A stretch of DNA of 64,000 nucleotides from Afipia massiliensis (GTDB taxonomy: Bacteria; Pseudomonadota; Alphaproteobacteria; Rhizobiales; Xanthobacteraceae): NCBI RefSeq assembly GCF_001006325.2, contig NZ_LBIA02000001.1, positions 2,605,501 through 2,669,500 of the forward strand. Direction: 5' to 3'. Made by a program: the position numbers and the translations under genes. Positions 35,695 through 46,058 of the stretch are shown here, in pieces; position 1 is the stretch's first letter, and every line of letters starts with the position of its first letter. The notes beneath the pieces were generated by a model. That model did not search any database. It saw nothing but the letters and a program-made list of their open reading frames with translations, and was not told the DNA's origin.

Positions 35695-37127
35695 GCACGG
35701 CATTATGGACGAGTGCTGCGATGGCAGAAGCGATGCGTGCCGCAAGGCGCGGCGCGCTGCCGAATGATGTCACGGGCATTTCCATCGACAGCCGCACCCT
35801 GACGCTGGGCGAGGCCTATTTCGCGATCAAGGGCGACGTTCACGACGGCCACGATTTCGTTGAGGCTGCGCTGAACAATGGTGCCGCGCTCGCCGTTGTC
35901 GCGAAGACCCACGCGGACAAATTCGCAGCCGACGCGCGGCTGCTGGTGGTCGATGATGTGCTCGCAGGTCTTGTCGATCTCGGGCGAGCGTCGCGGGCGC
36001 GTCTCGGCGGGAAGGTGATCGCTGTGACGGGTTCGGTCGGCAAGACTTCGACCAAGGAAGCGCTGCGCGCGGTGCTCGGCGGCCAGGGCGAGACCCATGC
36101 GTCGGTCGCCTCGTTCAACAATCACTGGGGCGTGCCGCTGACGCTGGCGCGTTGCCCGGCGTCAGCAAAGTTTGCGATCTTCGAGATCGGCATGAACCAT
36201 GCGGGCGAGATTGAGCCGCTGGTGAAAATGGTGCGGCCGCATGTGGCGATCATCACAACGGTCGAGCCCGTACATCTGGAATTCTTCTCCGGCATCGAGG
36301 CGATTGCCGACGCCAAGGCGGAGATCTTTGCCGGCATCGAGCCCGGCGGCGCGGTGGTGCTCAACCGCGACAACGCGCAGTTCGCTCGCCTGAGCAAGAG
36401 CGCCAAGGCACAGAAGATCGAACGCATTGTTTCGTTCGGCAGTGACGAGAAAGCCGATGCACGGCTGATCGATGTGTCGCTGCATGCTGCATGTTCTGCG
36501 GTGCGTGCGAGCATTCTCGATCAGGACATCACCTACAAGATCGGGATGCCCGGACGCCACATGGTGATGAACTCGCTCGCGGTACTGGCGGCGGCTTCGC
36601 TCGCTGGGGCTGATCTCGCACTGTCGGCGCTGGCGCTGGCACAGCTTAAGCCCGCGACAGGGCGCGGCGTGCGGCAGCAACTGGTTTTGAGCGAAGGAAC
36701 AGCAACGCTGATTGACGACAGCTACAACGCCAATCCGGCGTCAATGGCGGCAGCGATCACGGTGCTCGGTCAGGCGACCGTCGGTCCGCGCGGGCGGCGC
36801 ATTGCGGTGCTTGGCGATATGCTGGAACTCGGCGCAACCGGCCCCGATCTGCATCGCGGCCTTGCCGAAGCTATTAAAGCGAACGGGATCGACGCGGTTT
36901 TTTGCTGTGGTCCATTGATGCACAACTTGTGGGAAGCCCTTCCTTCCACGAAGAAGGGCGGCTATGCCGATAACTCGGCTGCACTTGAGCCGCAGGTGAT
37001 TTCTGCTATCGGCGCTGGCGACGCCATTATGGTCAAGGGTTCGCTTGGTTCGCGTATGAAATTGATTGTGACGGCACTGCAAAAGCGCTTTCCGGAAAAA
37101 GCCACGCTCGACGGCGTCGCACTATAA
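35691..37127 (+). CDS. murF: UDP-MurNAc-pentapeptide synthetase MurF
   Basis: 478 residues. Adds D-Ala-D-Ala to the tripeptide precursor. The ATP-binding motif is [13 protein letters not shown], followed by [27 protein letters not shown], and the C-terminal-domain segment [15 protein letters not shown]. It begins inside the murE stop and ends eleven bases before mraY. Confidence 0.96.
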   Translation: MSTALWTSAAMAEAMRAARRGALPNDVTGISIDSRTLTLGEAYFAIKGDVHDGHDFVEAALNNGAALAVVAKTHADKFAADARLLVVDDVLAGLVDLGRASRARLGGKVIAVTGSVGKTSTKEALRAVLGGQGETHASVASFNNHWGVPLTLARCPASAKFAIFEIGMNHAGEIEPLVKMVRPHVAIITTVEPVHLEFFSGIEAIADAKAEIFAGIEPGGAVVLNRDNAQFARLSKSAKAQKIERIVSFGSDEKADARLIDVSLHAACSAVRASILDQDITYKIGMPGRHMVMNSLAVLAAASLAGADLALSALALAQLKPATGRGVRQQLVLSEGTATLIDDSYNANPASMAAAITVLGQATVGPRGRRIAVLGDMLELGATGPDLHRGLAEAIKANGIDAVFCCGPLMHNLWEALPSTKKGGYADNSAALEPQVISAIGAGDAIMVKGSLGSRMKLIVTALQKRFPEKATLDGVAL

Positions 37128-37138
37128 GGCAATTGGAA

Positions 37139-38224
37139 ATGTTTTATTGGCTGACTGAATTCGCCGGCACGATCCCCGGCATCAATGTGTTCCGCTACAT
37201 CACGTTTCGCACCGGCGGCGCGATGGTCACCAGCGCGTTGTTCGTCTTCCTGTTCGGGCCGTGGATCATCGATCATCTTCGCCTGGCGCAGGGCAAGGGT
37301 CAGCCGATCCGCGCCGACGGTCCGCCGACGCATCTGGTGACCAAGAAGGGCACGCCCACCATGGGCGGCCTGATGATCCTGTCGGGCCTGATCGTCGCGA
37401 CGCTGCTGTGGGCCAACCTGCGCAATGCTTATGTCTGGATCGTGCTGCTGGTCACACTCGGCTTCGGCTTCGTCGGCTTCTATGACGACTACCTGAAAGT
37501 TTCCAAGCAGACCGACAAGGGATTCTCCGGACGCTCGCGCCTCGCGGTGGAAGCGCTGATCGCGTTGATCGCCTGCGCCTGCATCGTCTGGTTCGGCCGC
37601 AGCGGGTCGGTCACGGCGGTGTCGATCCCGTTCGTCAAGGATTTCATGCTCAACATCGGCTGGTTCTACGTGATGTTCGGCATGTTCATCATCGTCGGCG
37701 CCGGCAACGCGGTGAACCTCACCGACGGCCTCGACGGCCTCGCCATCGTGCCGGTGATGATCGCCGCGGCGAGCTTCGGCATGATTGCCTATCTTGTCGG
37801 CAACGCCGTATTCTCGGAATATCTGCAGATCCGCTACGTCCCCGGCACCGGCGAACTCGCGGTGCTGTGCGGCGCGGTGCTTGGCGCGGGTTTGGGTTTC
37901 CTCTGGTTCAATGCGCCGCCGGCGTCGATCTTCATGGGCGACACCGGATCGCTCGCGCTCGGCGGCATGCTCGGTGCAATCGCAGTCGCCACCAAGCACG
38001 AGATCGTACTGGCGGTGATCGGTGGCCTGTTCGTGGTCGAGGCGCTGTCCGTCATTGTGCAGGTGGCGTCGTTCAAGCTCACCGGCAAGCGGTTCTTCCG
38101 CATGGCGCCGATCCATCATCACTACGAACAGAAGGGCTGGACCGAACCGCAGATCGTGATCCGGTTCTGGATCGTTTCGGTGATGCTGGCGCTGGCTGGT
38201 CTTTCCACGCTGAAGCTGCGGTGA
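37139..38224 (+). CDS. mraY: Phospho-MurNAc-pentapeptide translocase MraY
   Basis: 361 residues with ten membrane helices. Transfers phospho-MurNAc-pentapeptide to undecaprenyl phosphate, giving lipid I. Conserved loops are [15 protein letters not shown], the Asp pair [36 protein letters not shown] and the His-rich [15 protein letters not shown] 37139 is taken as the start; a TTG two codons upstream is an alternative. Confidence 0.97.
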   Translation: MFYWLTEFAGTIPGINVFRYITFRTGGAMVTSALFVFLFGPWIIDHLRLAQGKGQPIRADGPPTHLVTKKGTPTMGGLMILSGLIVATLLWANLRNAYVWIVLLVTLGFGFVGFYDDYLKVSKQTDKGFSGRSRLAVEALIALIACACIVWFGRSGSVTAVSIPFVKDFMLNIGWFYVMFGMFIIVGAGNAVNLTDGLDGLAIVPVMIAAASFGMIAYLVGNAVFSEYLQIRYVPGTGELAVLCGAVLGAGLGFLWFNAPPASIFMGDTGSLALGGMLGAIAVATKHEIVLAVIGGLFVVEALSVIVQVASFKLTGKRFFRMAPIHHHYEQKGWTEPQIVIRFWIVSVMLALAGLSTLKLR

Positions 38225-38228
38225 GCGC

Positions 38229-39626
38229 GTGACGCCTGTTACTTCCTTCGCGGGCAAGACGGTTGCGGTGTTCGGCCTTGGCGGATCGGGGCTGGCAAGC
38301 TGTCATGCGCTCAAAGCCGGCGGCGCGGAAGTCATCGCCAGCGACGATACACCGGCAAAGCTCGCGGAAGCGGCGAAGGCGGGTTTCATCACCGCCGATC
38401 TGCGCACGGTTTCCTGGGCAAATTTCGCGGCGCTGATCCTGACGCCCGGCGTGCCGCTGACCCATCCGCAGCCGCATTGGACCGTGCTGGCCGCGAAGGA
38501 CGCAGGCGTCGAGGTGATCGGCGATATCGAACTGTTCTGCCGCGAGCGCAAACGTCATGCGCCGGATGCACCGTTCGTCGCCATCACCGGCACCAACGGC
38601 AAGTCGACCACCACTGCGTTGGTGGCGCATCTGATGCGCGAGGCCGGCTACGACACGCAGATGGGCGGCAACATCGGCACCGCTATCCTCTCGCTGGAGC
38701 CGCCGGCGAAAGGCCGCGTCCATGTGATCGAGATGTCGTCGTATCAGATCGATCTCACGCCCTCGCTCGATCCGTCCGTCGGCATCCTGCTCAACCTCAC
38801 CGAAGACCACATCGACCGTCACGGCACCATCGAACACTATGCGGCGGTGAAGGAACGTCTGGTCGCGGGCGTGCAGCAGAATGGCACCGCCATTATTGGC
38901 GTCGACGATCACTGGTGCGCGGCGATTGCCGACCGTGTGGCGCAGGCGGGCAAGAACGTCGTTCGCATTTCGGTCAAGCATCCGGTGGCCGACGGCATCT
39001 GTCTCGAAGGCGACACCATCGTCCGCGTCGATGGCGGCGCGCGGTCGCGGATCGCCAGCGTCGCGGAGATCGGTTCGCTGCGCGGCCTGCACAATGCGCA
39101 GAACGCGGCGTGTGCGTCGGCTGCGGTGCTGGCGCTCGGCGTAGGCGCGGACGTGCTGCAGCAGGGACTGCGCACTTTTCCCGGACTGGCTCACCGCATG
39201 GAACAGATCGGCCGCCATGGCCGCGTGCTGTTCATCAACGACTCGAAGGGCACCAACGCCGACGCCGCGGCCCGCGCGTTGTCCTCGTTCAAGGATATTT
39301 TCTGGATCGCGGGCGGCAAGCCCAAGACCGGCGGCATCGAATCCCTGCGCGAATTCTTCCCGCGCATCCGCAAAGCCTATCTGATCGGCGAGGCTGCGGA
39401 AGAGTTCGCGAAAACGCTCGGCGACGTGCCGCATGAGATCAGCAAGACTCTGGAAGACGCCGTGCCGCACGCCACGCGCGACGCCGAAGCGTCCGGCTTG
39501 AGCGAGCCGGTGGTGTTGCTGTCGCCGGCCTGCGCGTCGTTCGACCAGTTTCCGAATTTCGAGAAGCGCGGCGACCGCTTTCGCGACGTCGCCACCGCGC
39601 TGCCCGGCGGCCTGACGCCCGCTTAG
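38229..39626 (+). CDS. murD: UDP-MurNAc-L-alanine--D-glutamate ligase MurD
   Basis: 465 residues. Adds D-glutamate to UDP-MurNAc-L-Ala. The N-terminal UDP domain has [17 protein letters not shown], the ATP motif is [13 protein letters not shown], then [21 protein letters not shown], and the C-terminal domain has [13 protein letters not shown] and [12 protein letters not shown]. It starts with GTG four bases after mraY. A palindromic repeat follows, so it may end a transcription subunit. Confidence 0.96.
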   Translation: MTPVTSFAGKTVAVFGLGGSGLASCHALKAGGAEVIASDDTPAKLAEAAKAGFITADLRTVSWANFAALILTPGVPLTHPQPHWTVLAAKDAGVEVIGDIELFCRERKRHAPDAPFVAITGTNGKSTTTALVAHLMREAGYDTQMGGNIGTAILSLEPPAKGRVHVIEMSSYQIDLTPSLDPSVGILLNLTEDHIDRHGTIEHYAAVKERLVAGVQQNGTAIIGVDDHWCAAIADRVAQAGKNVVRISVKHPVADGICLEGDTIVRVDGGARSRIASVAEIGSLRGLHNAQNAACASAAVLALGVGADVLQQGLRTFPGLAHRMEQIGRHGRVLFINDSKGTNADAAARALSSFKDIFWIAGGKPKTGGIESLREFFPRIRKAYLIGEAAEEFAKTLGDVPHEISKTLEDAVPHATRDAEASGLSEPVVLLSPACASFDQFPNFEKRGDRFRDVATALPGGLTPA

Positions 39627-39646
39627 GGCGCAAAGGGATTCTCTCC

Positions 39647-39762
39647 GTCATTGCGAGCCAACGGGTCGGCGCAAAGCGCCGCCCGATGACAGGCTCCGCG
39701 AAGCAATCCAGCGTCACAAGAAAAAACTGGATTGCTTCGTCGCGAGGGCTCCTCGCAATGAC
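39647..39762. repeat. GCAATGAC-type palindromic repeat between murD and ftsW
   Basis: Ends GTCATTGCGAG / CTCGCAATGAC with inner arms GAAGCAATCCAG / CTGGATTGCTTCG, the same family as 10130-10206 and 25073-25154 but with extra sequence in one arm (about 39657-39695). It fills most of the 266-base gap between two essential genes. The remaining part, up to 39892, shows no gene. Confidence 0.8.
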
Positions 39763-39892
39763 AGTGGCAATGGCCGCCGCCAGCGTTCCATACATTTTGA
39801 CGAGATTTTTTCTCGTATCCGTCCATCTTTAACCCTCCGGAAACCATGATGGGTGAGTAATACCCCGTTAATCTTTTGCGCAGGACACGCAC

Positions 39893-41044
39893 ATGATCTC
39901 CCGTGAGCAACGCACGCCTTTGAGCGAATGGTGGTGGACCGTGGATCGGCTGCTGCTGGCTGCGTTCATCACATTGATGCTGGGCGGCGTGATCCTGTCG
40001 CTGGCTGCGAGTCCGCCGGTGGCGGCGCGCATCGGCCTCGATCCGTTTCACTTCTTCAACCGGCATGTTTTCTTTCTGTTGCCGTCGCTGGTCGTGATGC
40101 TGGGCGTTTCGTTCCTGTCGCCGCGGCAAGTCCGCCGCAGTGCGCTGATCGTGTTTACGATCAGCATCGTGCTGGTGATGGCGACGCTGCTGTTCGGACC
40201 CGAAGTGAAGGGCGCGAAGCGCTGGATCACCATTCTCGGCCTTAACATTCAGGCCTCCGAATCCCTCAAGCCCGCGTTCGTGGTGCTGGTGGCATGGCTG
40301 TTCGCGGAATCCGCCAAGCGGCCCGAAATGCCTGCGACGTCGATGGCGCTCGGACTTCTGCTGATGACCGTTACGCTGCTGGTGCTGGAGCCCGACTTCG
40401 GCCAGACCATGCTGCTGCTGATGGTATGGGGCGCGCTGTTCTTCATCGCCGGGATGCGGATGATCTGGGTGTTCGGCCTGATGGGCGCGGGCGCGGTCGG
40501 ATTGTTCGGCGCTTACCTGACGGTGCCCCATGTCGCGGGTCGCATCAGGCGCTTCATGGACCCATCATCAGGTGACACCTTCCAGGTCGATACTGCGATG
40601 GAAGCCTTCACGCATGGCGGCTGGTTCGGGCAGGGGCCGGGCGAGGGCACCGTGAAGCGCATTTTGCCCGACAGCCATACTGACTTCGTGTTCGCGGTGG
40701 CGGCCGAGGAATTCGGAATCATCCTGTGTCTCGCGCTGCTCGCGCTGTTCGCCTTCATCGTCATCCGCGCGTTGTCGCGCGCCTATGCCAGCGAGGATCT
40801 GTTCGCGCGCTTCGCGGCTGCAGGTCTTGCGATCATGTTCGGCATCCAGGCTGCGATCAACATGGCGGTGAACCTGCATCTGATGCCGGCGAAGGGCATG
40901 ACGCTGCCGTTCATTTCGTATGGCGGATCGTCGATGATCTCGCTGGCTTACGGCGTCGGCATGCTGCTGGCCTTGACGCGGCAGCGGCCGCGCGTCGAAA
41001 TGGAATCCATCAGCGCTGCCAACGCCGCGCACAGCTTCGCGTGA
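39893..41044 (+). CDS. ftsW: Peptidoglycan glycosyltransferase FtsW
   Basis: 383 residues, a SEDS-family protein with about ten membrane helices. It polymerises septal glycan strands with FtsI. Visible are the loop GPEVKGAKRWI, FAESAKRPE, the LEPDFGQTMLLL motif carrying the conserved acidic residue, DTFQVDTAMEAFTHGG, PDSHTDFVFAVAAEEFG and the C-terminal MPAKGMTLPFISYGGSSM. ATG 39893 starts after a long repeat-containing gap, so a separate promoter is possible. Confidence 0.96.
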   Translation: MISREQRTPLSEWWWTVDRLLLAAFITLMLGGVILSLAASPPVAARIGLDPFHFFNRHVFFLLPSLVVMLGVSFLSPRQVRRSALIVFTISIVLVMATLLFGPEVKGAKRWITILGLNIQASESLKPAFVVLVAWLFAESAKRPEMPATSMALGLLLMTVTLLVLEPDFGQTMLLLMVWGALFFIAGMRMIWVFGLMGAGAVGLFGAYLTVPHVAGRIRRFMDPSSGDTFQVDTAMEAFTHGGWFGQGPGEGTVKRILPDSHTDFVFAVAAEEFGIILCLALLALFAFIVIRALSRAYASEDLFARFAAAGLAIMFGIQAAINMAVNLHLMPAKGMTLPFISYGGSSMISLAYGVGMLLALTRQRPRVEMESISAANAAHSFA

Positions 41045-41059
41045 CCCGCGAGTATTTCG

Positions 41060-42160
41060 ATGTCTGACAGGCCTCTCATCATGCTGGCGGCTGGCGGAAC
41101 AGGCGGTCACCTGTTTCCCGCCGAGGCGCTGGGCGTCGCGCTGATGAAGCGCGGCGTGCACGTGCGCCTGATGACCGACTCCCGCGCGTTGCGTTATGGC
41201 GGGATGTTCACGCGCGACATGATGGATGTGGTGCCGAGCGAAACCGTGCGCGGGCGCACGCCGTGGGCGCTGGCGCGGACCGGCACGCTGCTCGCCGCCG
41301 GTGGCGCAATGTCGCTCGCATTGCTGTTGCGGCGGAAGCCGAAGGCCATGGTCGGTTTCGGCGGCTATCCGACGCTGCCGCCCTTGATCGCGGCGAAGCT
41401 GCTCGGAATTCCGACAGTCATTCACGATTCCAATGCCGTGCTCGGCCGCGCCAACCGTTTGCTGTCGACGCGAGTCAGCGCGATTGCGACGTCGCTGCCG
41501 GGTGTGCTGGATCGCGATCCGGCGCTTGCGGGCAAGACGACCGTCACCGGCACACCGATGCGGCCTGCGATTCTCGCCGCTGCGGCCGTGCCGTATGTTG
41601 CACCGGATGCCGAGGGTCCGTTGCGGTTGCTGGTGGTCGGCGGCAGTCAGGGCGCCCGTGTGATGGCCGACATCGTGCCAGCGGCGATCGAGCGGCTGGA
41701 GCCGGCGCTGTGGCGCAGGATCAGTCTGGTTCAGCAGGTGCGTGACGAGGACAAGGCGCGTGTGCGCGCGGTGTATGACCGGCTCAAGATCGAGGCCGAG
41801 CTGGCGCCTTTCTTCGCCGATCTCCCGGTGCGGTTCGCAGCCACGCATCTGGTGATATCGCGTTCGGGGGCGGGGACCGTGGCCGAGCTCGGAGCGATCG
41901 GACGTCCCTCGATTCTGGTGCCGCTGCCCGGCGCGATCGATCAGGACCAGCACGCCAACGCGGGCGTGCTGGAGAAAGCCGGTGGCGCGATCCGCATTCC
42001 CCAGACCGAGTTCACGCCTGATCGCCTTGCAGCGGAAATTTCCGCGCTTGCCGCCGATCCCGCGCGGCTGGTCGCCATGGCCACCGGCGCGCGCACGGTC
42101 GGCAAGCTCGATGCCGCGGAGCGTCTCGCCGATCTGATGGTCAGGGTCGCCGGGGTCTAG
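41060..42160 (+). CDS. murG: UDP-GlcNAc:lipid I transferase MurG
   Basis: 366 residues. Converts lipid I to lipid II at the inner face of the cytoplasmic membrane. The first glycine-rich loop is AAGGTGGHLFPAEAL; PKAMVGFGGYPTLPPL, VIHDSNAVLGRANRLL, VVGGSQGAR and the donor-binding ISRSGAGTVAELGAIGRPSILVPLP are all present. It is 15 bases after ftsW. The murC gene that would normally follow is 2.5 kb away, behind an inserted LysR/MFS pair. Confidence 0.96.
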   Translation: MSDRPLIMLAAGGTGGHLFPAEALGVALMKRGVHVRLMTDSRALRYGGMFTRDMMDVVPSETVRGRTPWALARTGTLLAAGGAMSLALLLRRKPKAMVGFGGYPTLPPLIAAKLLGIPTVIHDSNAVLGRANRLLSTRVSAIATSLPGVLDRDPALAGKTTVTGTPMRPAILAAAAVPYVAPDAEGPLRLLVVGGSQGARVMADIVPAAIERLEPALWRRISLVQQVRDEDKARVRAVYDRLKIEAELAPFFADLPVRFAATHLVISRSGAGTVAELGAIGRPSILVPLPGAIDQDQHANAGVLEKAGGAIRIPQTEFTPDRLAAEISALAADPARLVAMATGARTVGKLDAAERLADLMVRVAGV

Positions 42161-42177
42161 CCTAGAGATTTATCAGC

Positions 42178-42264
42178 CGTCATGCCCGCGCTTGTCGCGG
42201 GCATCCACGCCTTCATTCTTTGTGCAAGCAAGACGTGGATGGCCGGGACAAGCCCGGCCATGAC
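42178..42264. repeat. CGTCATGCCCG-type palindromic repeat
   Basis: Ends CGTCATGCCCGCG and GCCCGGCCATGACG with cores GGGCATCCACG and ACGTGGATGGCCGGG; the same family as 3988-4074 and 62987-63078. It marks the left border of the LysR/MFS insertion in the dcw cluster; a rearranged member marks the right border. Confidence 0.8.
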
Positions 42265-42287
42265 GATTGAATCAGACCGCAGACACC

Positions 42288-43193
42288 TCACAGCCTCACG
42301 TTCTCCACCAGATAATCCAGAAACGCCCGCACCCGCGCGGGCAATTGTCCGCCATGGCCGACGAACACGGCATGTATTGGTTCAAGGTCGCCCGGATTGA
42401 AGTCTTCGAGCACCGGCACCAGTCGTCCCGCCTTGATATCTGCATCGACGTGAAAGCGGGCGAGCCGGGACAGGCCAGCGCCGGCAACCGTTAGCCGTTG
42501 CATGGCCTCGCCATCGGAAACCAGCGCGGTGCCGACTGGCGGCACGGAGACGATGCCTCCACTGCTGTCACGAAACGGCCAGCCGTCGATCTGTTTTGCA
42601 AAGCAGAAGCCGAGCATGTTGTGTTTGGCAAGATCGTCTGGCGTGCGCGGCGTTCCGTGCTCCGCGAGATAGGCGGGTGCTGCGACCACGACCATGCGGC
42701 TCTCGCCGAGTTTGCGCGCAAGCAAACGGGATTCGCGCAAGGGGCCGACGCGAATGGCGATATCCGCGCGCTCTTCCATCAGGTCCACCACCGTATCGGT
42801 CAGAGCCACGTCGACGCTGACGCCGGGGTGTAGTTTGAGGAATCCGGGCAGAAGCGGCAGCAGCCAGTGCAGCCCGAACGGCACGCTTGTGTTGACGCGC
42901 ACCCGGCCGCGCGGAATCGCGCCGATGGCAGCTTCGTGTTCCGCCGCGTTGATGTCGTCGAGAATGCGGACGCTGCGGTCGTAATAGGCGCTGCCTTCCG
43001 GCGTCAGTTGCAGCTTGCGGGTCGACCGGTTGATGAGGCGCACGCCCAGCCGCGCTTCCAGCCGCGCCACCAGCTTGCTCACCGCCGACGGGCTCATGCG
43101 GAAGGCGCGTGCCGCCGCGGAAAATCCGCCCATTTCGACCACGCGGGCGAACACTTCCATCTCGCCGGATCGGTTGACGTCCTGTCGTGACAT
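42288..43193 (-). CDS. LysR-family transcriptional regulator
   Basis: 301 residues. The N-terminal winged helix (about 10-70; EMEVFARVVEMGGFSAAARAFRMSPSAVSKLVARLE) is followed by a periplasmic-binding-protein-like effector domain (NTSVPFGLHWLLPLLPGF, DIAIRVGPLRESRLLARKLG). It resembles the CrgA/YhjC type. It diverges from an MFS transporter gene, so it probably controls that gene in response to the transported compound. Together they interrupt the dcw cluster between murG and murC. Confidence 0.93.
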   Translation of the reverse strand: MSRQDVNRSGEMEVFARVVEMGGFSAAARAFRMSPSAVSKLVARLEARLGVRLINRSTRKLQLTPEGSAYYDRSVRILDDINAAEHEAAIGAIPRGRVRVNTSVPFGLHWLLPLLPGFLKLHPGVSVDVALTDTVVDLMEERADIAIRVGPLRESRLLARKLGESRMVVVAAPAYLAEHGTPRTPDDLAKHNMLGFCFAKQIDGWPFRDSSGGIVSVPPVGTALVSDGEAMQRLTVAGAGLSRLARFHVDADIKAGRLVPVLEDFNPGDLEPIHAVFVGHGGQLPARVRAFLDYLVENVRL

Positions 43194-43235
43194 TGTGACT
43201 TCAATTCACAAATATTGTTACTTAGGCAAGTCTAG

Positions 43236-43268
43236 TTCACGAATGGCTTTGCGTCCACTTCTCGTGAA
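43236..43268. promoter_or_regulatory. Candidate LysR operator between the regulator and MFS gene
   Basis: An inverted repeat TTCACGA-N19-TCGTGAA lies in the 111-base gap between the divergent LysR and MFS genes, 36 bases before the MFS start. A further TTCACAAAT half-site is at about 43205. LysR regulators bind dyads in such gaps; the spacing is wider than the usual T-N11-A, so the assignment is tentative. Confidence 0.4.
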
Positions 43269-43304
43269 TACCGGCGCTTGGCCGGATTCGCCTGAGGACC
43301 CACC

Positions 43305-44498
43305 ATGCCACTCGCACTCTACGCGCTCACCGCCGGCGCTTTCGGAATCGGCGTCACTGAATTCGTCATCATGGGCCTGCTGATCCAGGTCGGAGCTGAT
43401 CTGGGCGTGTCCATCCCGTCCGCAGGCCTGCTGATCTCGGGCTACGCGCTGGGCGTCGTGGTCGGCGCACCGGTCATGACCATCGCGACCGCGCGCTGGC
43501 CGCGCAAAACCGTTCTGCTCGCGCTGATGGCCGTCTTCACCATCGGCAACGCCGCGTGCGCCATCGCCCCCGATTATTGGACGCTGATGGCGGCACGTGT
43601 GCTGACGGCGTTCGCGCACGGAACGTTCTTCGGCGTTGGCTCGGTGGTTGCCACCACGCTTGTCGCACCCAACAAAAAAGCCTCGGCCATCGCCGTGATG
43701 TTCACCGGCCTCACGGTGGCGAACATTCTCGGCGTTCCGTTTGGAACGTGGCTGGGGCAGGGCTTCGGCTGGCGTTCGACCTTCTGGGCGGTGACGGCGG
43801 TCGGCGTTGTCGCGTTCGCGATCATTGCTGCATTCGTGCCGAAAGATAGGGCCGCGCCGGAACCGTCATCGCTGCGCGACGATCTCGCCGTGCTGGGCCG
43901 GCTCTCGGTGCTGGTTGGCTTGTTGACCACTGTATTGAGTTGGGTCGGCGTGTTCGCGGTGTTCACCTATATCGCGCCGATGCTGACCAAGCTTGCGGGT
44001 TTCCCGGACGCCGCCGTCTCGCCGATTCTTCTGGTGTTCGGCGCGGGTCTTGTCGGCGGCAATCTCCTCGGCGGAAAGTTCGCGGACAAATGGCTGATGC
44101 CGTCGTTGTTCGGCACGCTGTTCGTCCTCGCCGTCGTGCTCGTGCTGATGACCTTCGCCACACATAACCAGGTTGCTATCGTGGTGTTCGTCGGCCTGCT
44201 GGGTGCTGCGGGATTCGCCACCGTGCCGCCGTTGCAGATGTGGGTGCTGGAGAAGGCATCCGGCGCGGGGCAATCGCTGGCGTCCAGTTTCAACATCGCG
44301 GCATTTAATCTGGGCAACGCCATCGGTGCGTGGCTCGGCGGCGCGGTGATCGATCATGGTCCGGGGCTGAGTGCGATTCCCTGGATCGCGGGACTGGTGC
44401 CGCTGGCGGCGCTGGCGCTCGCGTTGTTCAACCAGTGGCTCGATTCGCGGCAGGCCCGGCTGGTTCCCGTGGCGGCCTGCCCCGAAGCCGCCGAGTAA
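43305..44498 (+). CDS. MFS transporter, DHA1/AraJ-like
   Basis: 397 residues with 12 hydrophobic segments. The first helix has the family pattern GAFGIGVTEFVIMGLLIQVGADL, followed by LISGYALGVVVGAPVMT and ARVLTAFAHGTFFGVGSVVA. Such proteins export sugars or drugs; the substrate is unknown. Divergent from the LysR gene and placed within the dcw cluster, where it is read in the same direction as murC and might contribute read-through transcription to it. Confidence 0.92.
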   Translation: MPLALYALTAGAFGIGVTEFVIMGLLIQVGADLGVSIPSAGLLISGYALGVVVGAPVMTIATARWPRKTVLLALMAVFTIGNAACAIAPDYWTLMAARVLTAFAHGTFFGVGSVVATTLVAPNKKASAIAVMFTGLTVANILGVPFGTWLGQGFGWRSTFWAVTAVGVVAFAIIAAFVPKDRAAPEPSSLRDDLAVLGRLSVLVGLLTTVLSWVGVFAVFTYIAPMLTKLAGFPDAAVSPILLVFGAGLVGGNLLGGKFADKWLMPSLFGTLFVLAVVLVLMTFATHNQVAIVVFVGLLGAAGFATVPPLQMWVLEKASGAGQSLASSFNIAAFNLGNAIGAWLGGAVIDHGPGLSAIPWIAGLVPLAALALALFNQWLDSRQARLVPVAACPEAAE

Positions 44499-44555
44499 CC
44501 GGTGGATTCGGCTCCTTCGGGCCTGATTTGAAAAGAATCGTGCTATTTTTCTGAG

Positions 44556-44635
44556 CTGGCCGGGCTTGTCCCGGCCAGCGTCGTCTGTTTGAAGGACGCC
44601 TTGGATGCCCGGGCCGGGCCGCGCATCCCCAATGA
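44556..44635. repeat. Rearranged CGTCATGCCCG-type repeat before murC
   Basis: Contains TGGCCGGGCTTGTCCCGGCCA (a 9-base-arm hairpin at 44556-44576) and, further on, GGATGCCCGGGCCGGGCC with GCGCATCC. These are recognisable pieces of the repeat at 42178-42264, but in altered order. It lies in the murC upstream region and ends just before its ribosome-binding site. Confidence 0.6.
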
Positions 44636-44649
44636 CCGGAAGAATTTTT

Positions 44650-46056
44650 ATGAGACTGCCGCGCGAGATCGGACCCATTCACTTCGTCGGTATCGGCGGC
44701 ATCGGCATGAGCGGCATCGCCGAGGTGCTGTGCAACCTCGGTTACACGGTGCAGGGCTCGGACGCCTCGGAAAACGCCAACGTCACCCGGCTGCGCGACA
44801 AAGGCATCAAGATCAGCATCGGCCACAAGGCCGAGAACGTGAACGGCGCGGACGTGATGGTGGTCTCGACCGCGATCAAGCGCGACAATCCGGAACTGAT
44901 CGCCGCGCGCGGATTGCGCGTTCCCGTGGTGCGTCGTGCCGAAATGCTGGCCGAACTGATGCGGCTCAAAAGCTGCATCGCCATCGCCGGCACCCACGGC
45001 AAGACCACGACGACCTCAATGGTCGCGACCCTGCTCGATGCCGGCGCGCTCGACCCAACCGTTATCAACGGGGGCATCATCAATGCCTACGGCACCAATG
45101 CGCGGCTCGGCGCAGGCGACTGGATGGTGGTGGAAGCCGACGAGAGCGACGGCACGTTCCTCAAGCTGCCGGTGGATGTCGCCATCGTCACCAATGTTGA
45201 TCCCGAACATCTCGATCACTTCAAGACCTTCGATGCCGTGCAGGAAGCATTCAAGGATTTCGTTGAGGGCGTGCCGTTTTACGGCTTCGCGGTGATGTGC
45301 ACCGACCATCCGGTGGTGCAGGCGCTGGTCGGCAAGATCGAAGACCGTCGCATCATCACGTACGGCGAGAATCCGCAGGCCGACGCGCGGCTTGTCGATC
45401 TCGTGCCGTACAGTGGCGGCTCGAAGTTCAAGGTTGCGTTCCGCCACCGCAAAACCGACGTCGCCTACGAGATTTCCGATCTGGTGCTGCCGATGCCGGG
45501 GCGTCACAACGCGCTGAACGCGACGGCTGCGATCGCCGTAGCGCACGAGATCGGCATTTCGGATGAGGCGATCCGCAAGGCGCTTGCCGGATTTGGCGGC
45601 GTGAAGCGGCGCTTCACCAAAACGGGCGAGTGGAACGGTGTCACCGTTATCGACGACTACGGCCATCATCCGGTGGAAATCGCCGCGGTGCTCAAGGCGG
45701 CGCGCGACTCGACCAAGGGCAAGGTCATCGCCGTGGTGCAGCCGCATCGCTATACGCGCCTGCAGTCGCTGTTCGAGGAGTTCTGCACCTGCTTCAACGA
45801 TGCGGATACTGTCGTTGTCGCGGACATCTATGCGGCCGGCGAGGACCCGATCGCGGGCATCGATCGCGATTCATTCGTGCTTGGCCTGCGCGCGCACGGC
45901 CACCGCGAGGTGATTCCGCTCGAAGGACCTGAGAAGCTTGCGCCGCTGGTGCGCGATATCGCGAAGCCGGACGATTTTGTTGTTCTCCTCGGCGCGGGCA
46001 ACATCACGCAATGGGCCTACGCGCTGCCGGGCGAACTGAAGGCGCTGGGGAAATAA
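44650..46056 (+). CDS. murC: UDP-MurNAc--L-alanine ligase MurC
   Basis: 468 residues. Adds the first amino acid, L-Ala, to UDP-MurNAc. The N-terminal domain has [18 protein letters not shown]; the ATP motif is [27 protein letters not shown] and [10 protein letters not shown] follow, and the C-terminal domain has [14 protein letters not shown] and [10 protein letters not shown]. The start at ATG 44650 (MRLPREIG) has GGAAG upstream; a frame to 44605 overlaps the repeat. Confidence 0.96.
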   Translation: MRLPREIGPIHFVGIGGIGMSGIAEVLCNLGYTVQGSDASENANVTRLRDKGIKISIGHKAENVNGADVMVVSTAIKRDNPELIAARGLRVPVVRRAEMLAELMRLKSCIAIAGTHGKTTTTSMVATLLDAGALDPTVINGGIINAYGTNARLGAGDWMVVEADESDGTFLKLPVDVAIVTNVDPEHLDHFKTFDAVQEAFKDFVEGVPFYGFAVMCTDHPVVQALVGKIEDRRIITYGENPQADARLVDLVPYSGGSKFKVAFRHRKTDVAYEISDLVLPMPGRHNALNATAAIAVAHEIGISDEAIRKALAGFGGVKRRFTKTGEWNGVTVIDDYGHHPVEIAAVLKAARDSTKGKVIAVVQPHRYTRLQSLFEEFCTCFNDADTVVVADIYAAGEDPIAGIDRDSFVLGLRAHGHREVIPLEGPEKLAPLVRDIAKPDDFVVLLGAGNITQWAYALPGELKALGK

Positions 46057-46058
46057 GT

